From B46-G9 sp964548365 (GTDB taxonomy: Bacteria; Desulfobacterota; DSM-4660; Desulfatiglandales; Desulfatiglandaceae), in assembly GCA_964548365.1 (NCBI GenBank), contig CAZJRD010000004.1, positions 57,696-121,695 of the forward strand: a stretch of DNA of 64,000 bases. The letters run 5' to 3'. Positions within the stretch are counted from its first letter, which is position 1. Each line of letters starts with the position of its first letter. This document shows positions 42,624-51,238 of this stretch, in pieces. The position numbers and the translations under genes are program-made. The notes below the pieces were generated by a model, which did no database searches, was not told the DNA's origin, and worked only from the letters and a program-made list of their open reading frames with translations.

Positions 42624-45134
42624 ATGACAAAACTTACTGACCAGACATGGTTTTCATCCATCATGCGGCCGAGCCGGTACCTCGGCGGAGAGGTGAACGC
42701 GGTCAAAAAAGACCCCTCCGAGACGGAAGTCTCAACCGTCCTCTGCTTTCCCGATGTCTATGACGTCGGAATGTCTCACCTGGGGCTGAAAATCCTCTAC
42801 CGCATCCTCAACAGCAGGCCCTGGCTCGCCGCGGAAAGGGCATTCTCTCCCTGGAGTGACCTTGAGGAGGCCTTGCGATCATCGGGTTTTCCGTTACAAT
42901 CCCTGGAATCGAGGAAGATTCTATCAGATTTTGATGTGGTGGGGTTCAGCCTGCAGCATGAACTCTGCTACACAAATGTGCTCACCATGCTTGATCTGGG
43001 GCGGATTCCGTTTTTTTCACGTGAGAGAAACGCCGTGGATCCCCTGGTGATCGCAGGGGGACCGGCATGCTTTAACCCCGAACCGGTGGCCGACCTTTTC
43101 GACGCGTTCGTCATAGGCGACGGTGAAGAGGCGGCGCTCTCTATCTGCAGGGCGGTCCGTGAGGCGAAGCGGGCCGATAACAAGGATAGGAAAAGCTTGC
43201 TCAAGGACCTCCGGAATATTCCCGGCATCTACATCCCTTCTCTTTTCCGGGTACATTACCGGCAGGGAGGGTTGGTGAAGGGTGTTGAACCCCTCCTGCA
43301 AGATTACCGGGAGGTCAAGAAAGCCATTGTTCCTGACATTGAGAGTTTTCCTCCTCCCTCTGCACCTGTGGTTCCTTTCACTGGGCTGGTCCATGATCGG
43401 CTGAGCATTGAGATCTCACGTGGCTGTACCCGGGGCTGCAGATTCTGTCAGGCCGGCATGATTTATCGTCCTGTGCGGGAACGCCATCCCGAAACCATCC
43501 TCAATAGCGCAGAAGAGGGTCTCAGGAATACCGGTCATGAAGATCTCTCGCTTCTCTCCCTCAGCTGCGGGGATTACCAGTGTCTCCTTCCCCTTCTTCA
43601 GGCGCTCATGGACCGTTTCGGCGATCAGAGGGTTTCCATCAGTCTCCCCTCCTTACGCATTGACAGTATTGACCCAGCCTGGATGGAGCAGATTAAGAGG
43701 GTAAGAAAGACAGGCTTCACTCTGGCTCCGGAGGCCGGGAATGACCGCCTCAGAAAAATTATCAACAAGGGTCTCACCCACGAGGATATCCTCCATACCG
43801 CGCAACAGGTGTTCGCAGCGGGCTGGAACCTCATCAAACTCTATTTCATGATCGGGCTTCCCGGTGAGAGGAAATCGGACCTGGAGGATATGGCCTCCCT
43901 GATCAAGGAAGTCGCATCACTCGCCGGAAAAACAGGGGGGAAAGCAAAGGTAAACGCCAGCGTGGCTACCTTTGTCCCTAAATCCCATACCCCCTTCATG
44001 TGGGCTTCCCAACTTTCCCCGGAGGAAGGCTGGGAGCGCATCAGTGACCTGAGGCATTCCCTGAAAGACAGCCGCGTTCGCCTGAAATGGAACAGCCCGA
44101 AACTGAGCTGGCTGGAAGGGATCTTCTCAAGGGGTGACCGGCGGCTGACCCCTGCTCTCGTCAAGGCCTGGGGACTGGGGGCGCGATTTGACGCATGGGA
44201 TGAGCACTTCAACAAGGCAACCTGGGAAAAGGCATTTGTTGAGACCGGGATTGACCCAAGGTTTTATCTCTCCCGAGAAAGATCCCTTGAGGAGGTTTTC
44301 TCCTGGGACCACATCAACTGTGGGGTAACCAAGGGCTACCTGAAGAAGGAATGGAAAAAGGCCATCCGGGGAACGGAAACACCAGACTGCCGGCAAGGAT
44401 GTCTTGAATGCGGCGTATGCGATCACGAGACGACCGACCCGCTCCTCGTTTCCGAGTGGATCCCACGGGCCCCTTTGCACTCCCCGTCCCCGGTCAATGA
44501 CTCCGAGGCGCGGAAGTACCGTCTTACGTTCAAGAAGGTATCCCATGCCCGTTTCCTTGGACACCTTGAACTGGTCCGCGTATTTCTCCGGGCCTTCAGG
44601 AGGGCGGAGGTCCAACTGGTGTATTCAAAAGGATACCATCCCATGCCTAAAGTGTCATTCATGACAGCACTGCCCGTGGGAATGGAAAGTCATGTTGAAA
44701 CCATGGACATACAAACCATTGATGCGGTGGAACCGTCTCGCCTGGTAAAAGACCTAAACAAGCAACTCCCCAAAGGGGTTTCCATTACCAGAGCTGCAGT
44801 CCTGGAAAAGAACCAGAAAAAGAGCCACCAGAAACAAAGCCAGTATGTCATTACGTTGCCGGAAAAACTGCTCAATGAAAGTGCTGTTGCACAGTTCCTG
44901 CTTGCCGATACCTGGCAGGTAACAAAACGGACTTCCAAGGGAGAAAGGGAGGTGAACGCGCGACGCCTGGTTGAATCCATCGAAATACTGTCGCTAAACT
45001 CCCTGGAGATGCGCATTCATCACAACAGCGGCCCCGGCCTTAATACCAAGGAAATCGTGGCAGCCATCTTTTCCCTCAATCCTTCAGAAACGGCCGGACT
45101 CCGAATTCTCAAGACCGATCAGGTTCTCGAATAA
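42624..45134 (+). CDS. Radical SAM protein with fused DUF2344 domain (TIGR03960 + TIGR03936)
   Basis: 836 residues. N-terminal B12-binding-like region (~1-245, VSTVLCFPDVYDVGMSHLGLKILY, DVVGFSLQHELCYTNVL, VIAGGPACFNPEPVADLFDAFVIGDGE). Radical SAM domain (~255-480) has the cluster ligands in SRGCTRGCRFCQAGM (CxxxCxxC). The C-terminal DUF2344 domain (~630-830, YRLTFKKVSHARFLGHLEL, VYSKGYHPMPKVSF) matches TIGR03936. Two Cys pairs (CRQGCLECGVCD) precede it and could bind a second cluster. The family nearly always sits next to rng and is thought to modify RNA or ribosome-related targets, but its reaction is unknown. Confidence 0.9.
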   Translation: MTKLTDQTWFSSIMRPSRYLGGEVNAVKKDPSETEVSTVLCFPDVYDVGMSHLGLKILYRILNSRPWLAAERAFSPWSDLEEALRSSGFPLQSLESRKILSDFDVVGFSLQHELCYTNVLTMLDLGRIPFFSRERNAVDPLVIAGGPACFNPEPVADLFDAFVIGDGEEAALSICRAVREAKRADNKDRKSLLKDLRNIPGIYIPSLFRVHYRQGGLVKGVEPLLQDYREVKKAIVPDIESFPPPSAPVVPFTGLVHDRLSIEISRGCTRGCRFCQAGMIYRPVRERHPETILNSAEEGLRNTGHEDLSLLSLSCGDYQCLLPLLQALMDRFGDQRVSISLPSLRIDSIDPAWMEQIKRVRKTGFTLAPEAGNDRLRKIINKGLTHEDILHTAQQVFAAGWNLIKLYFMIGLPGERKSDLEDMASLIKEVASLAGKTGGKAKVNASVATFVPKSHTPFMWASQLSPEEGWERISDLRHSLKDSRVRLKWNSPKLSWLEGIFSRGDRRLTPALVKAWGLGARFDAWDEHFNKATWEKAFVETGIDPRFYLSRERSLEEVFSWDHINCGVTKGYLKKEWKKAIRGTETPDCRQGCLECGVCDHETTDPLLVSEWIPRAPLHSPSPVNDSEARKYRLTFKKVSHARFLGHLELVRVFLRAFRRAEVQLVYSKGYHPMPKVSFMTALPVGMESHVETMDIQTIDAVEPSRLVKDLNKQLPKGVSITRAAVLEKNQKKSHQKQSQYVITLPEKLLNESAVAQFLLADTWQVTKRTSKGEREVNARRLVESIEILSLNSLEMRIHHNSGPGLNTKEIVAAIFSLNPSETAGLRILKTDQVLE

Positions 45135-45179
45135 GTTCCGCGGCCATTGTCGGAATACCACAGGTAGGAAGGTGTTATT

Positions 45180-46712
45180 ATGTCCAATGAACTCATCATA
45201 AATGCAAGGCACCATGAGACACGGGTTGCCTTGGTTGAAAACGGTCTCGTTGCCGAACTGCACATTGAACGAAAAACAGGTCAGGAACTCATGGGCAATA
45301 TCTACCGCGGAAGAGTTGCGAGAGTTCTTCCCGGTATGCAGGCCGCCTTCGTGGATATCGGGCTTGAACGAACGGCATTTCTCTATGTGGCCGATGTTCA
45401 CAAGGATGTTCTTGGTCTCGAACGCATAATGTTAAAGGAGCTGGAGAACCAGGAACAAGACGACGACTTGGAAGGGAACGAAAAGGCTCCAGCCCCCTTC
45501 GAAAGGATCGAGTTTCAGATTGAAGAATTACTGCACGAAGGCCAGGATATCATGGTGCAGGTAGCCAAGGAGCCCCTGGGAACAAAAGGGGCCCGGGTCA
45601 CATCGCATATTTCCCTTCCCGGAAGACACCTCGTGTTTATGCCTACCGTCAACCATATCGGCATATCCCGCAGGATAGAAGACAAAGAAGAACGGGAACG
45701 GCTCAAGGCATTGATCGACGAAATCCGCCCCGGCAATTTCGGTTTTATCGCCCGGACCGTCAGCGAGGGCGACTCAAAGGAAAAACTCAAATCGGAAATG
45801 AACTTTCTTGTCAAGCTTTGGGGCAGCATTACCGAAAGAATGGATAAAGCCAACGAACCGGGCATCCTGCACCGTGACCTCAATATTTCCCTCAGGGCGG
45901 TCCGTGATCTCTTCACCAGGGAGGTGGACAGGCTCATCATTGATTCCCGGGATGAGTATAATAACATCCTGTCGTTTATCGACACGTTCGCGCCGAGCCT
46001 CCGCTACTCGGTGGAACTCTACGAAGACCCGGAACCCATTTTTGACGCCTACGGGATCGACCTTGAGATATCCCGGGCGCTGGGAACCAAGATCTGGTTG
46101 AAATCAGGAGGATATATCGTCATCGAAATGACCGAGGCCCTTACTTCCATAGATGTCAACACCGGCAGCTATGTGGGGAAGAGAAACCTGGAAGAGACGA
46201 TCCTGAAGACCAACCTGGAGGCAGTAAAAGAGATCGCCTATCAGTTGCGCTTCCGGAACATCGGCGGCCTTATTGTCATTGATTTCATAGATATGGAGAA
46301 GAAAGCGAACCGGGAGCGGATTTTTACCGTTCTCAGGGACGCGCTGAACACCGACCGGTCAAAAACAAACATCCTCCCCATGTCGGACCTCGGACTTATT
46401 GAGATGACCCGGAAAAGGACGCGCGAAAACCTGAACAGGATGCTGAGTGAGCCATGTTTCTACTGTGAAGGCAAGGGGACGCTCAAATCCAAACGGACCA
46501 TATGTTATGAAATCTTCCGGGACCTGGAGAGAGAATGTTTCGGCATGGCCGATGACGCGCCCGTTCATGTCCTGGTCAATCCCGAAATTGAAAATGTCAT
46601 GCGGGAAGAGGAACAAGATTCGGCCATGGACCTGGAAAAACGGATTAACAGGCGGATCATCGTTGCCGCAAAAAAGGCCTTCCATATTGAACAATACGAA
46701 ATCACGACGTAA
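45180..46712 (+). CDS. rng: Ribonuclease E/G family endoribonuclease
   Basis: 510 residues, RNase G size (no long C-terminal scaffold). The S1 domain (~35-120, GNIYRGRVARVLPGMQAAFVDIGLERTAFLYVADV) is followed by the RNase H-like and DNase I-like folds with catalytic acids in TSIDVNTGSYVG and IVIDFIDMEKK. The zinc-link motif CFYCEGKGTLKS has CxxC that joins the dimer. It processes 16S rRNA 5' end and decays mRNA. It starts 45 nt after the radical SAM gene. The Asn-Glu-Leu-Ile-Ile-Asn N-terminus is typical. Confidence 0.96.
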   Translation: MSNELIINARHHETRVALVENGLVAELHIERKTGQELMGNIYRGRVARVLPGMQAAFVDIGLERTAFLYVADVHKDVLGLERIMLKELENQEQDDDLEGNEKAPAPFERIEFQIEELLHEGQDIMVQVAKEPLGTKGARVTSHISLPGRHLVFMPTVNHIGISRRIEDKEERERLKALIDEIRPGNFGFIARTVSEGDSKEKLKSEMNFLVKLWGSITERMDKANEPGILHRDLNISLRAVRDLFTREVDRLIIDSRDEYNNILSFIDTFAPSLRYSVELYEDPEPIFDAYGIDLEISRALGTKIWLKSGGYIVIEMTEALTSIDVNTGSYVGKRNLEETILKTNLEAVKEIAYQLRFRNIGGLIVIDFIDMEKKANRERIFTVLRDALNTDRSKTNILPMSDLGLIEMTRKRTRENLNRMLSEPCFYCEGKGTLKSKRTICYEIFRDLERECFGMADDAPVHVLVNPEIENVMREEEQDSAMDLEKRINRRIIVAAKKAFHIEQYEITT

Positions 46713-46791
46713 TACGAAAGGCCAAATGACAAATCAAAAAGGAGCCAACCCTGAACCGTGAATCTAACAACCTGAGCAGTTTTGTTTTTCT

Positions 46792-46820
46792 TTGACAGAA
46801 GGCCTGTATTTGGCTATTTT
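46792..46820 (+). promoter_or_regulatory. Candidate sigma70 promoter for the kinase-phosphatase-FHA genes
   Basis: TTGACA at 46792-46797 and TATTTT at 46815-46820 with an ideal 17-bp spacer, 51 nt before the kinase ATG. The rest of the 159-bp gap is unremarkable. Confidence 0.5.
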
Positions 46821-46871
46821 CCATTGATGGCACGCTGATGAAGGGGCAGAAAAAGGGGACAAAAAAGGTAT

Positions 46872-48515
46872 ATGACTGAAAATCGTATCAGGCATCAGGT
46901 GTTGCTTGGATTTGTGACGGTCGTGCTTTTCGGCGTGCTTTCTTTTGTGGATCCCGCGGTTTTCAGGGGGATCGACAGGGCTCTCTATCACTTTTACATT
47001 ACTTTTTTTGCATCAACAATCGCCCTTGCGCCACAAGTGGGTGAGGCCGTCAATCAAATCCTTGATGTCCCATTTCTCGCCCAGCCGCTTCCGACCCTTC
47101 TTACAGAACTCGGCCTCCTGCTTTTCCTTGGGTGCGCTTTGGCTTTCTTTTCCTCGAGACTGAATGAAAGATATCGATTCTTTTTTTTCGTCCTCCTTGT
47201 GTGTGTGTCCCTGGCCACGGCCATGTGCTTTTTCGTCTTCCTGCACTCCTGGCTTCGCCTCGCCCTCCTGCTCAGCGCCCTGACCTCCATCTATCTCGCC
47301 ATGACCTTCTATCGTGCCTCTGCCCTGGGGTCGCTGGCGCGGGAGAATTTTGAAGCCAACAGGACCCTGGGCCTGAGTCTCGAGCGGCAGGGCCACCTGG
47401 ACGAGGCGCTCGAAAGATATCAGCGCTGTCCGCTGGACCGGGAAACCAGGGAACTGCTCTATCAGCTTGGGCTGGACTACGAGGAAAGGGGGGCGACGGA
47501 TAAGGCCCTCTTGGCTTACCAACAGATAAAGACACTGGAATACAAAGATGTGCAGGATCGCATCCGTGACCTGAAATCGAATCAGCCTCCTGATCAGAGC
47601 TCACAATACCTTTCCGACAAACAGAAAGAGCTTTCTGAATCCTTCCTCCGGTCCAGGAAAAACGTCGGCAGATACCAGATCATAGAAAAACTGGGAAAAG
47701 GGACTACAGGCCTGGTTTACAAAGGCCTGGATCCCAAGCTGAACAGGCTTGTGGCCATCAAGATTATACGGTTTTCAGACGATTTTGATGAAGATATGAT
47801 TGAAGAAATAAAGGAACGGTTTCTCCGGGAGGCGGAGATTGCGGGCAGGTTATCGCATCCCGGAATCGTAACCATCCATGATGTGGGTGAGGACGATGAC
47901 CTGACCTACATGGCCATGGAATACCTGGAAGGGGAAAGCCTGATCCGCTATTGCTCAAGCGAGAAAAGACTCCCGCTGACCAGGGTGCTGGATGTGGTGG
48001 CAAAAGTGGCGGAAGCCCTGGATTACGCGCACAAACAGGGAGTGGTCCATCGTGATATCAAACCGGCCAATATCATGCTCCTGCACAATGGAAATATTAA
48101 GGTCACGGATTTCGGCATCGCGAAAGCCATGTCTTCAACCAGGACCAAGACAGGGGTTATCCTGGGGACACCCAATTACATGTCGCCTGAACAGATCATG
48201 GGACACAAGATTGACGCTCGTACCGATATCTTTTCCCTGGGGGTTCTTTTCTTTCAACTCCTCACCGGGAAACTGCCTTTCCACGGGGAGAACCTGAGCG
48301 GACTCCTCTACCACATCACCCAGGGAAAACACCCGTCACTCAGGCTCATTGAATCGGGCATACCAAAAGCATGCGAGCAGATCATCGATAAGGCACTGGC
48401 CAAGAATCCAAGAGATCGATTCAGGACCGCTGGGCAGATGGCCAGGTATCTCAGCATGATGCTCGCAAAGATAGAGGAACTCTCGAGGAAAAAGGACGCC
48501 GTTCCACCTAGTTAA
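46872..48515 (+). CDS. Membrane Ser/Thr protein kinase with N-terminal CHASE2-like helices and TPR
   Basis: 547 residues. N-terminal membrane region (~8-155: one early helix, then three clustered helices LGLLLFLGCALAFFSS, FFFFVLLVCVSLATAMCFFV, LRLALLLSALTSIYLAM) resembles the helix bundle after CHASE2 sensors. Two TPR-like units lie ~160-235. The Hanks kinase domain spans ~266-530: Gly loop LGKGTTGLVYKG, VAIK, catalytic HRDIKPANIM, DFGIAK and GTPNYMSPEQ. Kinase domain at the C-terminus with sensor in front is the reverse of the PknB layout. Its phosphatase and FHA reader follow, so they likely act as one signalling unit. Substrate unknown. Confidence 0.92.
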   Translation: MTENRIRHQVLLGFVTVVLFGVLSFVDPAVFRGIDRALYHFYITFFASTIALAPQVGEAVNQILDVPFLAQPLPTLLTELGLLLFLGCALAFFSSRLNERYRFFFFVLLVCVSLATAMCFFVFLHSWLRLALLLSALTSIYLAMTFYRASALGSLARENFEANRTLGLSLERQGHLDEALERYQRCPLDRETRELLYQLGLDYEERGATDKALLAYQQIKTLEYKDVQDRIRDLKSNQPPDQSSQYLSDKQKELSESFLRSRKNVGRYQIIEKLGKGTTGLVYKGLDPKLNRLVAIKIIRFSDDFDEDMIEEIKERFLREAEIAGRLSHPGIVTIHDVGEDDDLTYMAMEYLEGESLIRYCSSEKRLPLTRVLDVVAKVAEALDYAHKQGVVHRDIKPANIMLLHNGNIKVTDFGIAKAMSSTRTKTGVILGTPNYMSPEQIMGHKIDARTDIFSLGVLFFQLLTGKLPFHGENLSGLLYHITQGKHPSLRLIESGIPKACEQIIDKALAKNPRDRFRTAGQMARYLSMMLAKIEELSRKKDAVPPS

Positions 48516-48550
48516 CGTGGTGCCCATCCACAAATTGATTTTGGGCACGA

Positions 48551-48722
48551 GTGAGTTTCCGATCCAGAAATGAGATATTTTCTTGCAAGATCAAGTCGAA
48601 GATCCCGGACTCTGAGCGGGAGAAATCAAGGGATTACGCGTCCCGCACATGTACGGAAACAAGTGATCCCGCCGATTGACGCCGAGATTGTGAAAAATAG
48701 CCATTTATGGATGGAAACTAAC
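48551..48722. mobile_element. MITE-like element, type 3 termini (GT.AGTTTCC), with shared core
   Basis: Occupies most of the 230-bp gap between the kinase and phosphatase genes. Its ends are imperfect inverted repeats: GTGAGTTTCCGATCCAGAAA on the left and, inverted, GTTAGTTTCCATCCATAAAT on the right. The core AAGTCGAAGATCCCGGACTC (48593-48612, continuing to GAGCGGGAG at 48622) is shared with the elements at 20176, 38711 and 51977. Ends are provisional; no target duplication was recognised. A separate hairpin GTGCCCA/TGGGCAC follows the kinase stop. Confidence 0.6.
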
Positions 48723-48745
48723 GTAGTTCCGGAGGCAAGAGAACA

Positions 48746-49609
48746 TTGTTGATTAAAGCTTCAGGTATAACCGATGTTGGTCTTAAGAGAGAAGGCAACG
48801 AAGATTATTTCTCCACCGATGACGCGTTGGGCCTCTACGTGGTAGCCGATGGGATGGGCGGGCATCTCGCCGGGGAAATCGCCAGCAAAATGGCGGTGGA
48901 ACTCATCTACAAGAGTTTCAGCCACTGGATGGAATCCGAGGCGGAACTGCAAGACGTTTTCGGAATGCCGGACCAGACCCTCACGAAAAAAGGGAATTAC
49001 ATCCTCAGCAGCATTCGTCTTGCCAACAGGGTCATCCATGAAATGGCGTTGATGCACGATGAGTATCACGGCATGGGCACAACCATCGCTGTGCTCGCTG
49101 TTTTTCAGGGGCAGGTCATCGCGGCAAATGTCGGGGACAGCCGCATCTATATGCTCCGGAACGGACACCTCGAGCGATTGTCAAAGGATCACACCATTGT
49201 GTCCGAGCAGGTAGAGATGGGTATCATGGAGCCCAAGGATGCCGAAACATCCCCTCTGAAACACGTATTGACCAAAAACCTAGGTTCCGCGGAATTTGTG
49301 ACGGCAGAAGTATTTGAGTTCGAGCCTGCCGACGGAGACCGGTTTCTTCTCTGCTCGGATGGCCTGACGGACCTGGTGAACGATGAGGAACTCCTCCAGA
49401 TGATACAGGCTGAAGAGAACCCGGAAGTCCTCTGCCGCAACTGCGTGGATGAGGCCCTCAAGAGAGGCGGGCATGACAATACAACCGTTGTTTCCGTGTT
49501 TTTGTCGGGAATTAATCCTCCCAAATATGGCCCCATGAAGAGATTAGGCATCTTTTTTGCAGATACTATCACCGGGGTGCAAAAAACCTGTAGAAAACTG
49601 AAACCGTAA
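48746..49609 (+). CDS. PP2C-family Ser/Thr phosphatase
   Basis: 287 residues. All metal-binding motifs of PPM/PP2C are present: REGNEDYFSTDDALGLYVVADGMGGHLAGE (Asp ligands, GMGG), GTTIAVLAVFQGQVIAANVGDSRIYML, LLCSDGLTDLVND and GGHDNTTVVSV. A ~35-residue insertion after the GMGG helix and a basic C-terminal tail are visible. It reverses Ser/Thr phosphorylation and likely counters the kinase upstream. The start is TTG (48746 or 48749) with GGAGG 9-12 nt upstream; no in-frame ATG fits. Confidence 0.93.
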   Translation: MLIKASGITDVGLKREGNEDYFSTDDALGLYVVADGMGGHLAGEIASKMAVELIYKSFSHWMESEAELQDVFGMPDQTLTKKGNYILSSIRLANRVIHEMALMHDEYHGMGTTIAVLAVFQGQVIAANVGDSRIYMLRNGHLERLSKDHTIVSEQVEMGIMEPKDAETSPLKHVLTKNLGSAEFVTAEVFEFEPADGDRFLLCSDGLTDLVNDEELLQMIQAEENPEVLCRNCVDEALKRGGHDNTTVVSVFLSGINPPKYGPMKRLGIFFADTITGVQKTCRKLKP

Positions 49610-49657
49610 TTCATCCTCGCAGGTTGCAGGGAAAACGAACTGGAGGGGAACGAAAAG

Positions 49658-50374
49658 ATGTCGAGGCTTGTTCTTCTGTTTAACAAACAGGTCATCAAGG
49701 AAATCCCTTTTGTGCAGGATAGTATAACAATCGGGAGAAAAGCCGAAAATACCGTCGCCATTGATAACCTGGCAGTCTCAGGCTATCATGCGCGCATTGA
49801 CAAGACCGGCAACGACTATATCCTGACTGACCTGCAGAGCACAAACGGCACCTTCGTCAATGATAAAAGGATCTCTTCCCACCGGCTGAAGCATGGCGAC
49901 AATGTGATCGTGGGAAAGCACGTGCTTCTCTTCATCGCCAGGGATAAGGAAGGGGAAGACGTCAGTGCCAAAATGGACCTGGATCAAACCATGATGCTGG
50001 AAACAGCGAAGCAGCGGGAGCTCCTCGCCAAAGAGCAAAACAAGACCGGTCCTCCCCCGAGACCTCGAAAAGTGGGGATCCTCAGCTTCCTGGATGGTTC
50101 AAGAATGGAGGATGTTGTCCTGACAAAAAAACTCACCAGGCTCGGCAAATCACCGAATTCCGAGATCAGGCTTTCCGGCTTGTTCATGGGAGCAACCGCC
50201 GCCACCATCAGCAAACGGCCAGCAGGATACGCTATAACCTTCACTGGAGGGATGGTAAAGCTGAGGGTAAATGGGGAAGTGATGAAAGGGAGCACACCCC
50301 TGAAAGATTTTGATACGATAGAACTGGGCTCTCACAAATTCCAGTTCTATCAAAAACGTACGAATCCCGCCTGA
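49658..50374 (+). CDS. Double FHA-domain protein (second domain degenerate)
   Basis: 238 residues. FHA-1 (~3-92) is canonical: ITIGRKAENTVAIDNLAVSGYHARI with GR, S and H, and STNGTFVNDKRI with NG, for phosphothreonine recognition. A linker (~95-135, DLDQTMMLETAKQRELL) contains a TMML segment. Residues ~140-235 look like a second FHA fold (LTRLGKSPNSEIRL, LRVNGEVMKGSTPLKDFDTIELG), but the S-x-x-H and NG positions are altered, so it probably does not bind phosphopeptide. With the kinase and PP2C genes it forms a writer-eraser-reader set. Confidence 0.87.
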   Translation: MSRLVLLFNKQVIKEIPFVQDSITIGRKAENTVAIDNLAVSGYHARIDKTGNDYILTDLQSTNGTFVNDKRISSHRLKHGDNVIVGKHVLLFIARDKEGEDVSAKMDLDQTMMLETAKQRELLAKEQNKTGPPPRPRKVGILSFLDGSRMEDVVLTKKLTRLGKSPNSEIRLSGLFMGATAATISKRPAGYAITFTGGMVKLRVNGEVMKGSTPLKDFDTIELGSHKFQFYQKRTNPA

Positions 50375-50494
50375 TCCGTATAAACCGGAAGTGACAAATG
50401 TCAAGTAAGAACCAAATGCCTCAATGACAAAACATATCCCGCCAACCTGTCGCAACGTGGACATTGCTCCTCCAGCACTTCGCTATGGATTTCT

Positions 50495-50519
50495 GTAGGA
50501 GCGACCTCCCGGCCGCGAC
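50495..50519 (+). repeat. REP-like sequence with GTAG tetranucleotide
   Basis: GTAGGAGCGACCTCCCGGCC starts a 25-nt GTAG-headed imperfect palindrome (GCGACC/GGCCGC) like the RAYT-associated REPs of Pseudomonas (GTAGGAGCGAGC...). It lies in the 212-bp gap between the FHA and zinc ribbon genes. The gap shows nothing else clear. Confidence 0.5.
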
Positions 50520-50586
50520 CATGTACTCTCTGAATTGCCTTATTCATTGAGCAGGTACCATTTGACATTGGGATTTTGAAGTGGGT

Positions 50587-50814
50587 TTACTTTTCTTTGT
50601 GCTTCCTCTTGAGCCTAACCAACCCTTCCTCAATCTCTTTTTTGGAGAAGGTCTTGTGGCACTTGGTGCACTCGTAGAGCTCGTCTATGATCTTATCGTA
50701 AATAAGATCATCTGAAAAATTGACTCCATGGAAAAGGAGAGAAAAGTTGTAGACCAGCTTGAATTCCTTGTTCTCACACTTATCGCAAACAAAAAAATCC
50801 TGGACAGAATTCAT
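50587..50814 (-). CDS. Small zinc-ribbon protein of unknown function
   Basis: 75 residues with two CxxC pairs (VCDKCENKEF and ECTKCHKTFSKKEIEEGL), a likely treble-clef or ribbon zinc site, and a basic C-terminus (LKRKHKEK). Not recognised beyond that. A GGGGGG ribosome binding site lies about 8 nt before the ATG. It is upstream of, and on the same strand as, nothing else obvious; tRNA-Thr lies ~95 nt beyond its start on the same strand and could share its transcript. Confidence 0.7.
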   Translation of the reverse strand: MNSVQDFFVCDKCENKEFKLVYNFSLLFHGVNFSDDLIYDKIIDELYECTKCHKTFSKKEIEEGLVRLKRKHKEK

Positions 50815-50908
50815 TCAATCGCCCCCCAGAACACCTATATCTTTTTCTCCCCGCTATTCAACGCACGTGACCGAACGCATATATCCCTGGCGCGGGTAAA
50901 TAAAAAAA

Positions 50909-50984
50909 TGGAGCCACCGTGCGGAGTCGAACCGCAGACATCCTCATTACGAGTGAGGTGCTCTACCAACTGAGCTACGGTGGC
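50909..50984 (-). tRNA. tRNA-Thr, anticodon CGT
   Basis: A 76-nt cloverleaf on the minus strand with encoded CCA: acceptor GCCACCG/CGGTGGC with discriminator T, D arm GCTCAGTTGGTAGAGC, anticodon stem-loop CCTCA-CTCGTAA-TGAGG (CGT at 34-36), T arm GCGG-TTCGACT-CCGC. It decodes ACG. Confidence 0.95.
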
Positions 50985-51187
50985 TCAAAAACAATGTTTT
51001 CTAGTACATACTTAGGTTGCCGGATCCAATCTTCATCGCTCTTTAACCGTAAACCCTGAACCCCGGAACTATGAACCTGTTTTCTTAGGCCTTCTCTTAT
51101 AATTTTTTTTCCTTGATGTCCACCGGTTTTTTTTGGAGTATGTGGTAATGCATCAGTATTGAGTTTGGCAAGAAGCTTGGGTAATAA

Positions 51188-51223
51188 GGGCCTGTCATGA
51201 AATAAGTATTATATGACAGGCCC
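51188..51223 (+). promoter_or_regulatory. Perfect 11-bp hairpin directly before pyrF
   Basis: GGGCCTGTCAT (51188-51198) pairs with ATGACAGGCCC (51213-51223), 14-nt loop, ending 15 nt before the pyrF ATG. The gap 50985-51238 otherwise holds no gene. It may be an attenuator-like leader hairpin, but no U-run follows and no ribosome binding site is evident after it. Confidence 0.55.
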
Positions 51224-51238
51224 TAAAGACGGAATCCT

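Noticed and set aside
50728..50973. Plus-strand frame overlapping the zinc ribbon gene and tRNA-Thr
   Set aside because: Its end MEPPCGVEPQTSSLRVRCSTN is the reverse complement of tRNA-Thr read as protein.
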